From an uncultured bacterium (lineage in GTDB: Bacteria > Cyanobacteriota > Vampirovibrionia > Gastranaerophilales > Gastranaerophilaceae), in the NCBI GenBank assembly GCA_900554095.1, contig USGC01000127.1, forward strand, positions 1 to 5,422: a stretch of 5,422 nt of DNA, in the 5' to 3' direction. The notes under the pieces were generated by a model. It did not search any database, was not told the origin of the DNA, and saw only the letters and a program-made list of their open reading frames with translations. Every line of letters starts with the position of its first letter. Position 1 is the stretch's first letter. The translations under genes and the position numbers were made by a program. This document shows, piece after piece, positions 1 to 5,422 of the stretch.

Positions 1-25
1 TGGACTTGTTTAATCTTCTTTCAGA

Positions 26-77
26 TGCGCCGCTCAGACAGTGCTCGCTCACCGTCCTCAAGCTTAAGTGCCAGTAA
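26..77. repeat. Right-hand part of a short dispersed repeat, copy 1
   Basis: This stretch matches 2461-2512 at 47 of 52 positions without gaps (mismatches at repeat positions 8, 31, 38, 40 and 48). Similarity drops abruptly after the shared ...AGTAA/CCGTAA end. In copy 2 the same segment is the right half of an element with inverted ends. If copy 1 has the same length, its left half would lie before base 1 of the window. It is more GC-rich than the DNA around it. No transposase is visible, so a non-autonomous mobile element (MITE-like) or a REP-like intergenic repeat are the two readings. I cannot name the family. Confidence 0.8.
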
Positions 78-101
78 TTAGATTAGTATTGTGATTAGCA
101 T
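78..101 (-). pseudogene. Seven-codon minus-strand frame abutting the repeat (gene stub or leader peptide)
   Basis: On the minus strand an SD AGGAGG (111-106) lies 4 nt before an ATG (101-99). The frame reads MLITILI and stops at TAA (80-78), right where repeat copy 1 ends. The same frame continues without another stop through the repeat to TGA at 23-21. The strong initiation signal in front of almost no coding sequence suggests the 5' remnant of a gene cut off by the repeat, or a tiny leader peptide. The other minus-strand frames also close quickly. The function is unknown. Expression would be from the leftward -10 at 134-139 and divergent from the XRE gene. Confidence 0.3.
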
Positions 102-105
102 GTTG

Positions 106-111
106 CCTCCT
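106..111 (-). promoter_or_regulatory. Strong Shine-Dalgarno site for the minus-strand ATG at 101
   Basis: The minus strand reads AGGAGG, then CAAC, then ATG. It is one of the strongest SD matches in the window, yet it serves a frame of only seven codons. The spacing of 4 nt is slightly short. Confidence 0.5.
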
Positions 112-133
112 GAATATTATAATTTTTTAAATG

Positions 134-162
134 ATTATACCCTTATTTAAAATGAGTATAAT
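134..162. promoter_or_regulatory. Symmetric divergent promoter region and candidate operator
   Basis: ATTATAC (134-140) and GTATAAT (156-162) form a perfect 7-bp inverted repeat with centres 22 bp apart, about two helical turns. Each arm is a perfect TATAAT -10 box for transcription leaving the region on its own strand: 157-162 for the rightward XRE gene and 139-134 for the leftward stub. Neither has a good -35; at a 17-bp spacing the -35 of each would fall on the -10 of the other (ATTATA in both cases). Such overlap means one bound dimer could block both directions. The adjacent XRE regulator is the obvious candidate ligand, but that is inference. The symmetry could also just reflect two -10 boxes facing apart. 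Confidence 0.5.
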
Positions 163-201
163 ACGTTGATATTAATTTGTCAATATGCCAAAATAATTTT
201 T

Positions 202-420
202 ATGACCGATGAAAGATTAAAAGTTCTAGGGCGTAATATTAAAGCCGAACGTGTGAGAAAAAATATTTCTCAAATGCAGTTGGCCGAAATTATTGACCGC
301 TCTAAAGACACTATTTCTAAAATTGAGACAGGTAATCAAAGCCCGTCTGCATTGATTGTTTACGATATTGCGAAGGCTCTGAACGTGCCTTTTGAGGATT
401 TATTTAAATCACTTGATTAA
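202..420 (+). CDS. Small XRE/Cro-C1 family HTH transcriptional regulator
   Basis: This 72-residue protein is almost entirely one HTH_3 (Cro/C1) domain. Helix 1 is around residues 6-20 (LKVLGRNIKAERVRKN). The turn pair is at 23-43: SQMQLAEII, then the recognition helix with SKDTISKIETG. The family-typical loop NQSPSA is at 45-50 and the closing ALNVPFEDLF at 59-68. There is no sensor or oligomerisation domain, as in small phage-type or toxin-antitoxin-type repressors; no toxin gene is adjacent. I chose the ATG at 202 over an in-frame TTG at 166 because the TATAAT at 157-162 would start transcription near 169, after the TTG, and the domain begins with MTDERLK. No clear SD precedes 202. Likely autoregulation through the symmetric site at 134-162 is inferred. 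Confidence 0.88.
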   Translation: MTDERLKVLGRNIKAERVRKNISQMQLAEIIDRSKDTISKIETGNQSPSALIVYDIAKALNVPFEDLFKSLD

Positions 421-430
421 TAGCCCTACT

Positions 431-459
431 TTGCTATAAACAAACTTCATTTTTATGCT
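431..459 (+). promoter_or_regulatory. Candidate promoter for the binding-protein gene
   Basis: TTGCTA (431-436) and TATGCT (454-459) lie 17 bp apart, each matching 4 of 6 consensus bases. A TGC-TATTCT extended -10 at 456-464 is an alternative reading. Either would start transcription within a few bases of the ATG at 471, giving a leaderless or nearly leaderless mRNA, which fits the absence of an SD. The gap after the XRE gene is only 50 bp, so read-through from that gene is also possible. Confidence 0.35.
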
Positions 460-470
460 ATTCTAGTCAT

Positions 471-2288
471 ATGAGAAAATGGGTTTATGTAATCTTAGTT
501 TTGGTATTCTGTGCTTTGTTTTTGAAAGCTTGTGTGCATCGAGATTACCCGAGTGCGCAGCCGCCCGAAATCAGGCCAAAAAGCGATATTAAAAAAGTTC
601 AATTCCCGCCTCAAGCCAAGACCGTTGCTATCAACGGCGTTGACTATCTTCAATCACAGGCACCGATTGGTAAATTCGGCGGCGAACTCCGGGCTTCAAC
701 AATCGGCGAAGGCCCGAAAACTTTTAACCCCTTTAATTCAAAAGATAATATATCTTCTCTAATGTCTGATATTATGTACGACGGGCTTCTTTCGACAGAT
801 GCTGAAACCGGTGAACCCATTCCAAAGCTTGCAAAATCCTTCACCGTAAATGGCTGCGATTATCTTGTAACCCTCCGTCGCGGGGTTAAATGGTCCGATG
901 GCAAAGAAATTACCGCTGATGATGTTGTTTTTACATGGCAAAACATAATTTTTGACGGCTTTGGCAACACTTCAATCCGCGATTCCGTTGTAATTGACGG
1001 CAAGCTTCCGGTGGTAAAAAAAATTGATAAGTACACGGTTAAATTCACAACACCGAAACCTTTTGCACCGTTTGTAAGACTTTTGTCTTCTCCTATTGCG
1101 CCAAAGCACGTCTTTGAACCTGCTGTTAAAAAAGGTAAAGAGTATTTTGAAGGCTTCTTATCCACAAATATTAACCCTTCTGTGCTTGTTACGTCTGGTG
1201 CTTTCAGGCTTAAAGAGTACGTGCCTGCGCAGCGCGTGGTCTTTGAGCGTAACCCTGATTACTATATCATTAACAAGGATAATGTTTATATGATTGTCGG
1301 GGATTTAAATAATGAGGTATTAAAGTTTGAGGGCGGCGAAATTGATGTTATAAGTCTTCAGGGAGCTAATGTGGCGCGATTTAAGGAACTGGAGCCGCAC
1401 AGCGATTTTACTATCTACAACCTTGGCCCGAACACCGGTACTATGTTTTTATCCATGAATTTAAACAACCGCAAGAACGCTGAGGGCAAGTATTATGTTA
1501 ATCCTAAAAAACAATACTGGTTTAAGGATTTGAATTTCAGGCTTGCATGTGATTATGCTATTGACCGCAAAAACATGGTTTTGAATATTGCAAACGGTCT
1601 TGGCGCTCCGCTTTTCACTGCCGAAAGTTTAAATTCAATTTTCCTTAACAAAAATCTTAAACCGTATGAACGGGATTTGGAAAAATCAAAAGAACTTCTT
1701 AAAAAGTCAGGTTACTTCTGGGATAAGAAGGGGCATTTAAGAGATAAATTCAACAATCATGTAGAGTTTGACCTTTACACAAATGCCGGCAACACAGAGC
1801 GTGAGGCAATCGGGGTTATGGTAAAACAAGACCTTGAAGATTTGGGAATGAAGGTCAATTTCAAACCAATTGAGTTTAATTCATTAGTAAATAAGCTTGT
1901 GAATTCACTTGACTGGGATATGGTTATAATGGGGCTTACCGGGTCTCCGCTTGAGCCTAATGGCGGTAAGAACGTTTGGATGTCTGACGGAACGCTTCAT
2001 ATGTTCAACCAGCGGCTGGAAAAGGACAAGAACAGTCCGCGCTTAGATTGGGAAAAACAAATCGATGAAATGTATATAAAAGGCGCTTTGGCAACTGATT
2101 TTGAAGGCCGCAAAAAATATTACGACGAGTATCAAAGGATCGCTTATGAACAAAAACCTTTTATATATATTTATTCGCCGATAATAATTACGGCTATCAG
2201 AAACAAGTTTAAAAACATCTATCCGTCATCTTTGACAGGGATTACGTATAATTTGGAGGAAATATACATTGACGATAATCAAAAATAA
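471..2288 (+). CDS. Oligopeptide/dipeptide ABC transporter substrate-binding lipoprotein (SBP family 5)
   Basis: This extracytoplasmic receptor (605 aa) captures peptides or a similar ligand and delivers them to the permeases encoded downstream. Residues 1-20 form a signal peptide (RK, then a hydrophobic run from W4 to L18) ending at C21, with LKAC as lipobox. K at -2 is unusual but the position is right. Residues 70-100 (GGELRASTIGEGPKTFNPF) begin the SBP_bac_5 domain. The family signature is at 135-155 (LRRGVKWSDGKEITADDVVF). TSGAFRLKEY (241-250), FERNPDYY (258-265), FRLACDYAIDR (356-366) and LKKSGY (410-415) follow in normal order. The length is slightly above the usual 500-560 aa, mostly because of a linker at 22-66. 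It ends without frameshift. Whether the ligand is a peptide, nickel or an opine-like compound cannot be read from the sequence. The ATG lacks an SD. Confidence 0.93.
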   Translation: MRKWVYVILVLVFCALFLKACVHRDYPSAQPPEIRPKSDIKKVQFPPQAKTVAINGVDYLQSQAPIGKFGGELRASTIGEGPKTFNPFNSKDNISSLMSDIMYDGLLSTDAETGEPIPKLAKSFTVNGCDYLVTLRRGVKWSDGKEITADDVVFTWQNIIFDGFGNTSIRDSVVIDGKLPVVKKIDKYTVKFTTPKPFAPFVRLLSSPIAPKHVFEPAVKKGKEYFEGFLSTNINPSVLVTSGAFRLKEYVPAQRVVFERNPDYYIINKDNVYMIVGDLNNEVLKFEGGEIDVISLQGANVARFKELEPHSDFTIYNLGPNTGTMFLSMNLNNRKNAEGKYYVNPKKQYWFKDLNFRLACDYAIDRKNMVLNIANGLGAPLFTAESLNSIFLNKNLKPYERDLEKSKELLKKSGYFWDKKGHLRDKFNNHVEFDLYTNAGNTEREAIGVMVKQDLEDLGMKVNFKPIEFNSLVNKLVNSLDWDMVIMGLTGSPLEPNGGKNVWMSDGTLHMFNQRLEKDKNSPRLDWEKQIDEMYIKGALATDFEGRKKYYDEYQRIAYEQKPFIYIYSPIIITAIRNKFKNIYPSSLTGITYNLEEIYIDDNQK

Positions 2289-2317
2289 ATTTTTTCTAAA
2301 TTTGTTTGTTATGTTCA

Positions 2318-2353
2318 TTTCTTTTCTTTTTGTTGCTATCAAAAGAAAAGAAA
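2318..2353 (+). repeat. A/T hairpin after the binding-protein gene
   Basis: TTTCTTTTCTTTT (2318-2330) and AAAAGAAAAGAAA (2341-2353) are a perfect 13-bp inverted repeat with a 10-base loop. The purine part AAAGAAAAGAAA recurs directly at 2361-2372. It lies 29 bp after the stop codon. It is nearly all A:U and has no U tract behind it, so it is not a standard intrinsic terminator. It could be part of the mobile repeat to its right or an mRNA 3'-end stabiliser. Confidence 0.6.
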
Positions 2354-2386
2354 CAGAACCAAAGAAAAGAAAAAGTCGCGCCTTAT

Positions 2387-2512
2387 TTACGGGCACTAAA
2401 ACTTGAGAAAAAGCTCGCAAACTCACTCGATGTCTTTGCACAAGCAAAATATCTACTAAGTGCGCCGTTCAGACAGTGCTCGCTCACCGTTCTCAAGTTC
2501 AAGTGCCCGTAA
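2387..2512. mobile_element. MITE-like or REP-like intergenic element with 23-bp inverted ends (copy 2)
   Basis: The left end (2387-2409, TTACGGGCACT...CTTGAGAA) and the reverse complement of the right end (2490-2512) match at 21 of 23 positions. The element is 126 bp between these ends. Its right part (2461-2512) recurs at 26-77, which shows it is dispersed rather than unique spacer. Read as TA-CGGGCAC...GTGCCCG-TA, the ends are consistent with a TA target duplication as made by IS630/Tc1-type enzymes, but this is weak because TA is common here. No transposase is encoded. As RNA, the ends would form a stable stem between the binding protein and the permeases. Short open frames on both strands look incidental. 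Confidence 0.65.
2461..2512. repeat. Segment of copy 2 shared with copy 1
   Basis: This is 47 of 52 identical to 26-77 and includes the run CAGACAGTGCTCGCTCACCG, which is unchanged in both. It is the only part of the element that can be compared inside this window. Confidence 0.8.
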
Positions 2513-2556
2513 TAGTAATTTGGTAAAAAATAATATGAACAAACGGAGAAATACTC

Positions 2557-2560
2557 GGAG
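2557..2560 (+). promoter_or_regulatory. Shine-Dalgarno site of the first permease gene
   Basis: GGAG sits 5 nt before the ATG at 2566 and supports that start. It lies 44 bp past the repeat element, so the element did not disrupt it. I see no convincing separate promoter between the element and this site, so the permeases probably depend on transcription coming through from the binding-protein gene. Confidence 0.6.
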
Positions 2561-2565
2561 TAAAA

Positions 2566-3546
2566 ATGCAAATACTTATTTATATATTAAAAAGAATTCT
2601 TCAATCAATACCGCTTTTGATAATTGTTTCAATCATAAGCTTTTTTATAATACGGCTTTCGCCGGTTGATCCTCTGGCGGAATTAAAGCTTAATCCGTCG
2701 GTATCAAAAGAGACGCTTCAAAAAGAAACAGAGCGGCTTGGTCTGGATAAGCCGATTATAGTCCAGTACGGCAAGTGGGCTAAGTCATTTGTGAAAGGCG
2801 ATTTGGGCATAACCTCTAACGGCGAAAAAGTAAGTACTAAGTTGAAAGAAAGAATTCCTAACACACTGCTTTTAACTGTTATTGTGATATTTTTAACCTG
2901 GGCTGCCGGTTTGCCGCTTGGAGTTTTGGCGGCCTTGAACTGGAAATCACCTTTAGACAGAGTGCTTACGGTTTTAACAAGTATAGGGATGGCAATTCCT
3001 TCGTTTTTCTTTGCGGTTTTGCTTCTGATTTTTGCTGTCAAAACCGGGTGGTTTCCGGTCGGAGGGCTTACATCGTCAAACTTTGCAGGCATGACGCTTG
3101 GACAAAAGATTTGGGATTTGGCACATCACTTATTTTTACCGGTGCTTGTTTTGTTTACGATTTCTCTTGCCGGCTTGCAGCGGCAAATGAGGGCAAATTT
3201 GCTGGATGTTCTTGACAGCGATTACGTGAAGTTTGCAAAAGCAAAAGGTTTGAGCAATTTCAAGGTTATTTACAAACACGCTCTGAGAAATGCGGTTAAT
3301 CCGATGATAACGCTTTTAGGCTTTGAATTTGCTGGATTGCTGAGCGGGGCGGCGTTGACCGAATATGTTTTTCAGTATCCTGGTTTGGGGCGTCTTATTT
3401 TGGAAGCTGTTTTGAAATCCGATATTAACCTTGTCATGGCGTCTTTAATGATGGGGGCGATTATGCTCATTGCAGGTAATTTAATTGCTGATATTCTTTT
3501 AATTCTTACTGATCCACGCATTAGAGTTAAAGGAGGTGCGGCATGA
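2566..3546 (+). CDS. Peptide ABC transporter permease, DppB/OppB type
   Basis: This is an inner-membrane subunit (326 aa, normal family length) that forms half of the translocation pore for the substrate brought by the binding protein. TM1 is at about 9-29, followed by the family's RLSPVDPLAEL (30-40) and the periplasmic helix LGLDKPIIVQY (58-68). Five further hydrophobic segments lie at about 100-122, 134-158, 188-204, 246-263 and 288-314. The cytoplasmic ATPase-coupling (EAA) loop is at 219-243 (DYVKFAKAKGLS...HALRNA). The family-typical TEYVFQYPGLG is at 265-275 and TDPRIR at 315-320, near the C-terminus. The last bases overlap the next gene by 4 nt (ATGA). The closest named families are DppB, OppB and GsiC; the substrate is not decided by the sequence. 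Confidence 0.94.
   Translation: MQILIYILKRILQSIPLLIIVSIISFFIIRLSPVDPLAELKLNPSVSKETLQKETERLGLDKPIIVQYGKWAKSFVKGDLGITSNGEKVSTKLKERIPNTLLLTVIVIFLTWAAGLPLGVLAALNWKSPLDRVLTVLTSIGMAIPSFFFAVLLLIFAVKTGWFPVGGLTSSNFAGMTLGQKIWDLAHHLFLPVLVLFTISLAGLQRQMRANLLDVLDSDYVKFAKAKGLSNFKVIYKHALRNAVNPMITLLGFEFAGLLSGAALTEYVFQYPGLGRLILEAVLKSDINLVMASLMMGAIMLIAGNLIADILLILTDPRIRVKGGAA
3531..3536 (+). promoter_or_regulatory. Shine-Dalgarno site inside the end of the first permease gene
   Basis: AGGAGG lies within the last codons of the upstream gene, 6 nt before the ATG at 3543. With the ATGA overlap this indicates translational coupling of the two permeases, which assemble as a heterodimer. Confidence 0.85.
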
Positions 3547-4610
3547 TAAAAGAAGTCTTTAAACAGTTATGGAAAGATAAATTTGCACGTATTGCGCTGA
3601 TTGTATTAGGATTAATTTATTTGTCGCTGATTTTTGCGGATTTTTTGGCGCCGTATACGAAGGATTTTTCTGACAGGACAATGGCTTACGTGCCGCCTTC
3701 AAGGGTTTTCATGATAGATGAAAACGGTAAACTTTCTTGGCCTTACACGTATAACTACAGGCGGGATTTTGACAATGACAGCCTGAAGATTATTTATACA
3801 CTTGACCGCTCAAAGAAACATTATATAAAATTCTTTGCGCAAGGACAGCCTTACAAATTCTGGGGTTTAATCCCTATGAAACGCCATCTTATAACCACCG
3901 ATAGCGATGGACGGCTGTTTTTGCTTGGAACTGATATAAACGGCCGTGATGTGTTTTCGAGAATACTCTTTGGCGGCAGAATTTCAATGACAATCGGATT
4001 TTTAGCATTGTTTGTGCTGTTCCCGATCGGGCTTTTGTACGGTGGAATTTCCGGGTACTTCGGCGGGAAAGTCGATACAATTATGATGCGGTTTGCAGAA
4101 GCGATTATGTCAATTCCGAGTTTTTATCTTTTGATAATTCTTGCCTCTATTCTGCCTTCAGGCATGACAAGTGTGCAAAGGTTTATGCTTATTGTAATAA
4201 TTCTTGCACTTATTGGATGGGCCGGGTTTGCGCGGGTTGTGAGAGGCATGGTTTTGTCGGTTAAAAATCAGGAGTTTGTGCAAGCTGCAAAATCTATTGG
4301 ACAATCAAGATTAGGTATTATTGTTAAACATATTTTGCCGCAGACGACAAGTTTTGTAATTGTTGCGATGACGCTTTCTGTGCCTTCGTATATTTTGTCG
4401 GAATCAGGGTTAAGCTTCTTGGGGCTTGGTATCCAGCAGCCTGACGCAAGCTGGGGAAATATGCTTAAAGAAGCACAGGAATATACAAATATTTTGTATA
4501 GGCCGTGGCTTTTGATACCGGGATTTTTAATTTTTGTTGCGGTGTTGGCATTTAACCTCATAGGTGATACAATAAGAGACGTACTTGATCCGAAAAATAA
4601 GGTTAGATAA
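3543..4610 (+). CDS. Peptide ABC transporter permease, DppC/OppC type, with long periplasmic insert
   Basis: This is the second pore subunit (355 aa; usual DppC is about 280-310). TM1 is at about 15-36 (ALIVLGLIYLSLIFADFLAP). GTDINGRDVFSRILFGGRIS (129-148) is the canonical entry to the permease core. The ATPase-coupling loop is at 244-267 (EFVQAAKSIG...KHILPQ). The C-terminal signature SESGLSFLGLGIQQP (286-300) is followed by WGNML and ends near DVLDPKN (346-352). The extra length is in residues 37-128, predicted periplasmic, with FFAQGQPYKFWGL at 97-109. I recall a similar FF-x-G-x-PYK-x-WG insert in DppC homologues of Thermus/Deinococcus and Chloroflexi, so it is probably a known subfamily trait that could contact the binding protein. 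Translation is coupled to the preceding gene and to mgtC. Confidence 0.94.
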   Translation: MIKEVFKQLWKDKFARIALIVLGLIYLSLIFADFLAPYTKDFSDRTMAYVPPSRVFMIDENGKLSWPYTYNYRRDFDNDSLKIIYTLDRSKKHYIKFFAQGQPYKFWGLIPMKRHLITTDSDGRLFLLGTDINGRDVFSRILFGGRISMTIGFLALFVLFPIGLLYGGISGYFGGKVDTIMMRFAEAIMSIPSFYLLIILASILPSGMTSVQRFMLIVIILALIGWAGFARVVRGMVLSVKNQEFVQAAKSIGQSRLGIIVKHILPQTTSFVIVAMTLSVPSYILSESGLSFLGLGIQQPDASWGNMLKEAQEYTNILYRPWLLIPGFLIFVAVLAFNLIGDTIRDVLDPKNKVR

Positions 4611-5329
4611 TGGAAGTTTTAAGCAGTATTTTCGACTTATCGATGATAATAAGAGTATTATCAGCAATTTTGCTCGGGTTTGTAATCGGGCTTGAACGAG
4701 AAATGACAAATAAATATGCAGGTTTAAGGACAAATATTTTGGTTTGCGTGGGCTCGTGCATATTTACAATAATTTCAATATACGGATTTCCGGAGGTTTC
4801 AGTAACCGGCGATGAACTTGGAACACGCGACACAGCGCGCGTTGCAGCTCAAATAGTTACCGGTATTGGTTTTATTGGCGGTGGAACCGTATTAAGACAC
4901 GGGGCAAATGTTTTTGGCCTTACAACTGCCGCTACGCTTTGGGTTTCTGCGGCTGTAGGTATGGCTTGTGGTACAGGATTATTTGGATTAGCAATTATTT
5001 CAACGATTTTTTCTCTCGTTGTTTTGGTTTCAGTGAGAGTTTTTGAAAAAGACGTTCTAATCAGCAGTTCTAAAAACAGAAGGCGTATTAAGGTTAAACT
5101 CGCCTGCATAAGTGAAAATTCCGAAGAAATATACAAATATATTATTGATAACTTTTCGCAGATTGTGGAATTAAACAGAAAACAAAGCAGCAAATTTCAA
5201 AATTGTACAAATATATCATTCACAGCCGATGTTATGTCAAGACGTCCTATACAAGCCATGTATAAGGATTTTGAAAAACTCAGTGGCATTGAGACAATAA
5301 CGATTTTAGAACCTGACGAAGTTTCATAG
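4610..5329 (+). CDS. MgtC/SapB-family membrane protein
   Basis: This is a 239-residue integral membrane protein. The N-terminal half has the MgtC/SapB core: GFVIGLERE (23-31), AGLRTNILVCVGS (37-49), RVAAQIVTGIGFIGGGTV (77-94) and GLTTAATLWVSAAVGMACG (103-121), with about five hydrophobic segments. Residues 158-236 form a soluble C-terminal domain, in the position of the ACT-like domain of MgtC. MgtC proteins are linked to growth in low magnesium and, in Salmonella, to inhibition of the F1Fo ATP synthase; housekeeping homologues are much less defined, so the role here is open. The start overlaps the stop of the permease gene (TAATG), with a modest SD AAGG (4599-4602) 7 nt upstream, which implies coupled translation. 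No terminator is evident after the stop. Confidence 0.92.
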   Translation: MEVLSSIFDLSMIIRVLSAILLGFVIGLEREMTNKYAGLRTNILVCVGSCIFTIISIYGFPEVSVTGDELGTRDTARVAAQIVTGIGFIGGGTVLRHGANVFGLTTAATLWVSAAVGMACGTGLFGLAIISTIFSLVVLVSVRVFEKDVLISSSKNRRRIKVKLACISENSEEIYKYIIDNFSQIVELNRKQSSKFQNCTNISFTADVMSRRPIQAMYKDFEKLSGIETITILEPDEVS

Positions 5330-5331
5330 GC

Positions 5332-5360
5332 TTGAAAAATATTGCAGAATAGGTTATAAT
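5332..5360 (+). promoter_or_regulatory. Sigma-70 promoter for the downstream gene
   Basis: TTGAAA (5332-5337) and a perfect TATAAT (5355-5360) are separated by exactly 17 bp. Transcription would begin near 5367, giving a leader of about 30 nt. The -35 starts only 2 bp after the mgtC stop codon. This is the best promoter in the window and marks the end of the transporter-mgtC unit. Confidence 0.8.
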
Positions 5361-5382
5361 GATGTTTAGTTAATAAGTTTAA

Positions 5383-5389
5383 AAGGAGG
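5383..5389 (+). promoter_or_regulatory. Near-consensus Shine-Dalgarno site
   Basis: AAGGAGG lies 8 nt before the ATG at 5398. Together with the consensus-like promoter it predicts a highly expressed product. Confidence 0.85.
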
Positions 5390-5397
5390 CAAAAGGT

Positions 5398-5422
5398 ATG
5401 GAAAATCAACAATTTCTGGGGG
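5398..5422 (+). CDS. Start of an unidentified gene, cut by the window end
   Basis: Only MENQQFLG is visible. The start is firm because a consensus-like promoter and SD stand directly in front of it, but eight residues do not allow any family assignment. It has its own promoter and so is probably not part of the transporter operon. Confidence 0.7.

Noticed and set aside
166..201. TTG start that would lengthen the XRE protein by 12 residues
   Set aside because: The -10 box at 157-162 places the transcript start after this codon, the added residues are not part of the HTH fold, and no SD precedes it.
202..420. Toxin-antitoxin module built on the XRE protein
   Set aside because: The only companion frame is a 7-codon minus-strand stub and the next gene is a transport receptor. 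No toxin is visible in the window.
2318..2353. Intrinsic terminator after the binding-protein gene
   Set aside because: The stem is almost purely A:U and is followed by purines rather than a U run.
2361..2375. Tandem A/G-rich stretches as a CRISPR-like or phase-variable repeat
   Set aside because: There are only two imperfect purine units with no regular spacers, and they do not lie in a promoter or an open gene.
2306..2512. 68-codon plus-strand open frame across the spacer
   Set aside because: It reads through the A/T hairpin and the repeat, is lysine-rich low-complexity at its start, has no SD, and ends at the element end. It is best explained as repeat sequence.
2460..2669. 69-codon plus-strand frame starting RRSDSARSP
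   Set aside because: It starts inside the repeat, has no SD, and overlaps the well-supported permease start in another frame.
2718..3092. 124-codon minus-strand frame
   Set aside because: It lies entirely opposite the permease gene, whose family motifs are unmistakable. It is a shadow frame.

Overview
The window looks like chromosomal DNA from a low-GC, tightly packed bacterial genome. Short gene overlaps, Shine-Dalgarno (SD) sites inside upstream coding ends and sigma-70-type TTGAAA/TATAAT promoters all fit this. The lineage cannot be fixed from the sequence. A lipoprotein-anchored peptide-binding protein fits a diderm or a Gram-positive. A gut-type bacterium (for example a non-photosynthetic cyanobacterial relative such as Gastranaerophilales) is a guess from general sequence flavour, not a demonstrated assignment.

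Layout. Bases 1-81 hold the right-hand part of a short dispersed repeat. A second, more complete copy lies at 2387-2512, with near-perfect inverted ends. Bases 78-165 form a compact divergent control region: a minus-strand SD plus ATG that opens only a 7-codon frame before running into the repeat, and a symmetric pair of outward-facing -10 boxes. Rightward of it is a small XRE-family regulator (202-420). Then come a family-5 oligopeptide-binding lipoprotein (471-2288), a 277-bp gap filled by an A/T hairpin and the repeat, and two inner-membrane permease genes of the Dpp/Opp type (2566-3546 and 3543-4610). An MgtC/SapB-family membrane protein (4610-5329) follows, overlapping the second permease by one base. 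A strong new promoter and SD at 5332-5389 start a gene that runs off the window after 8 codons.

How the genes work together. The binding protein and the two permeases form the import half of a peptide or nickel-type ABC transporter. No ATPase genes lie next to them: mgtC follows immediately and then a new promoter begins. The ATPases must therefore be encoded elsewhere, if the system is active. Gene order and overlaps indicate that permease B, permease C and mgtC are translationally coupled. The repeat between the binding protein and the permeases could act like a REP-type stem-loop that keeps binding-protein expression above permease expression.

I see no CRISPR array, defence system, rRNA, tRNA or complete transposase gene. 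The transporter and MgtC genes are ordinary family members. The less ordinary material is in the control region at 78-165 and in the repeat.
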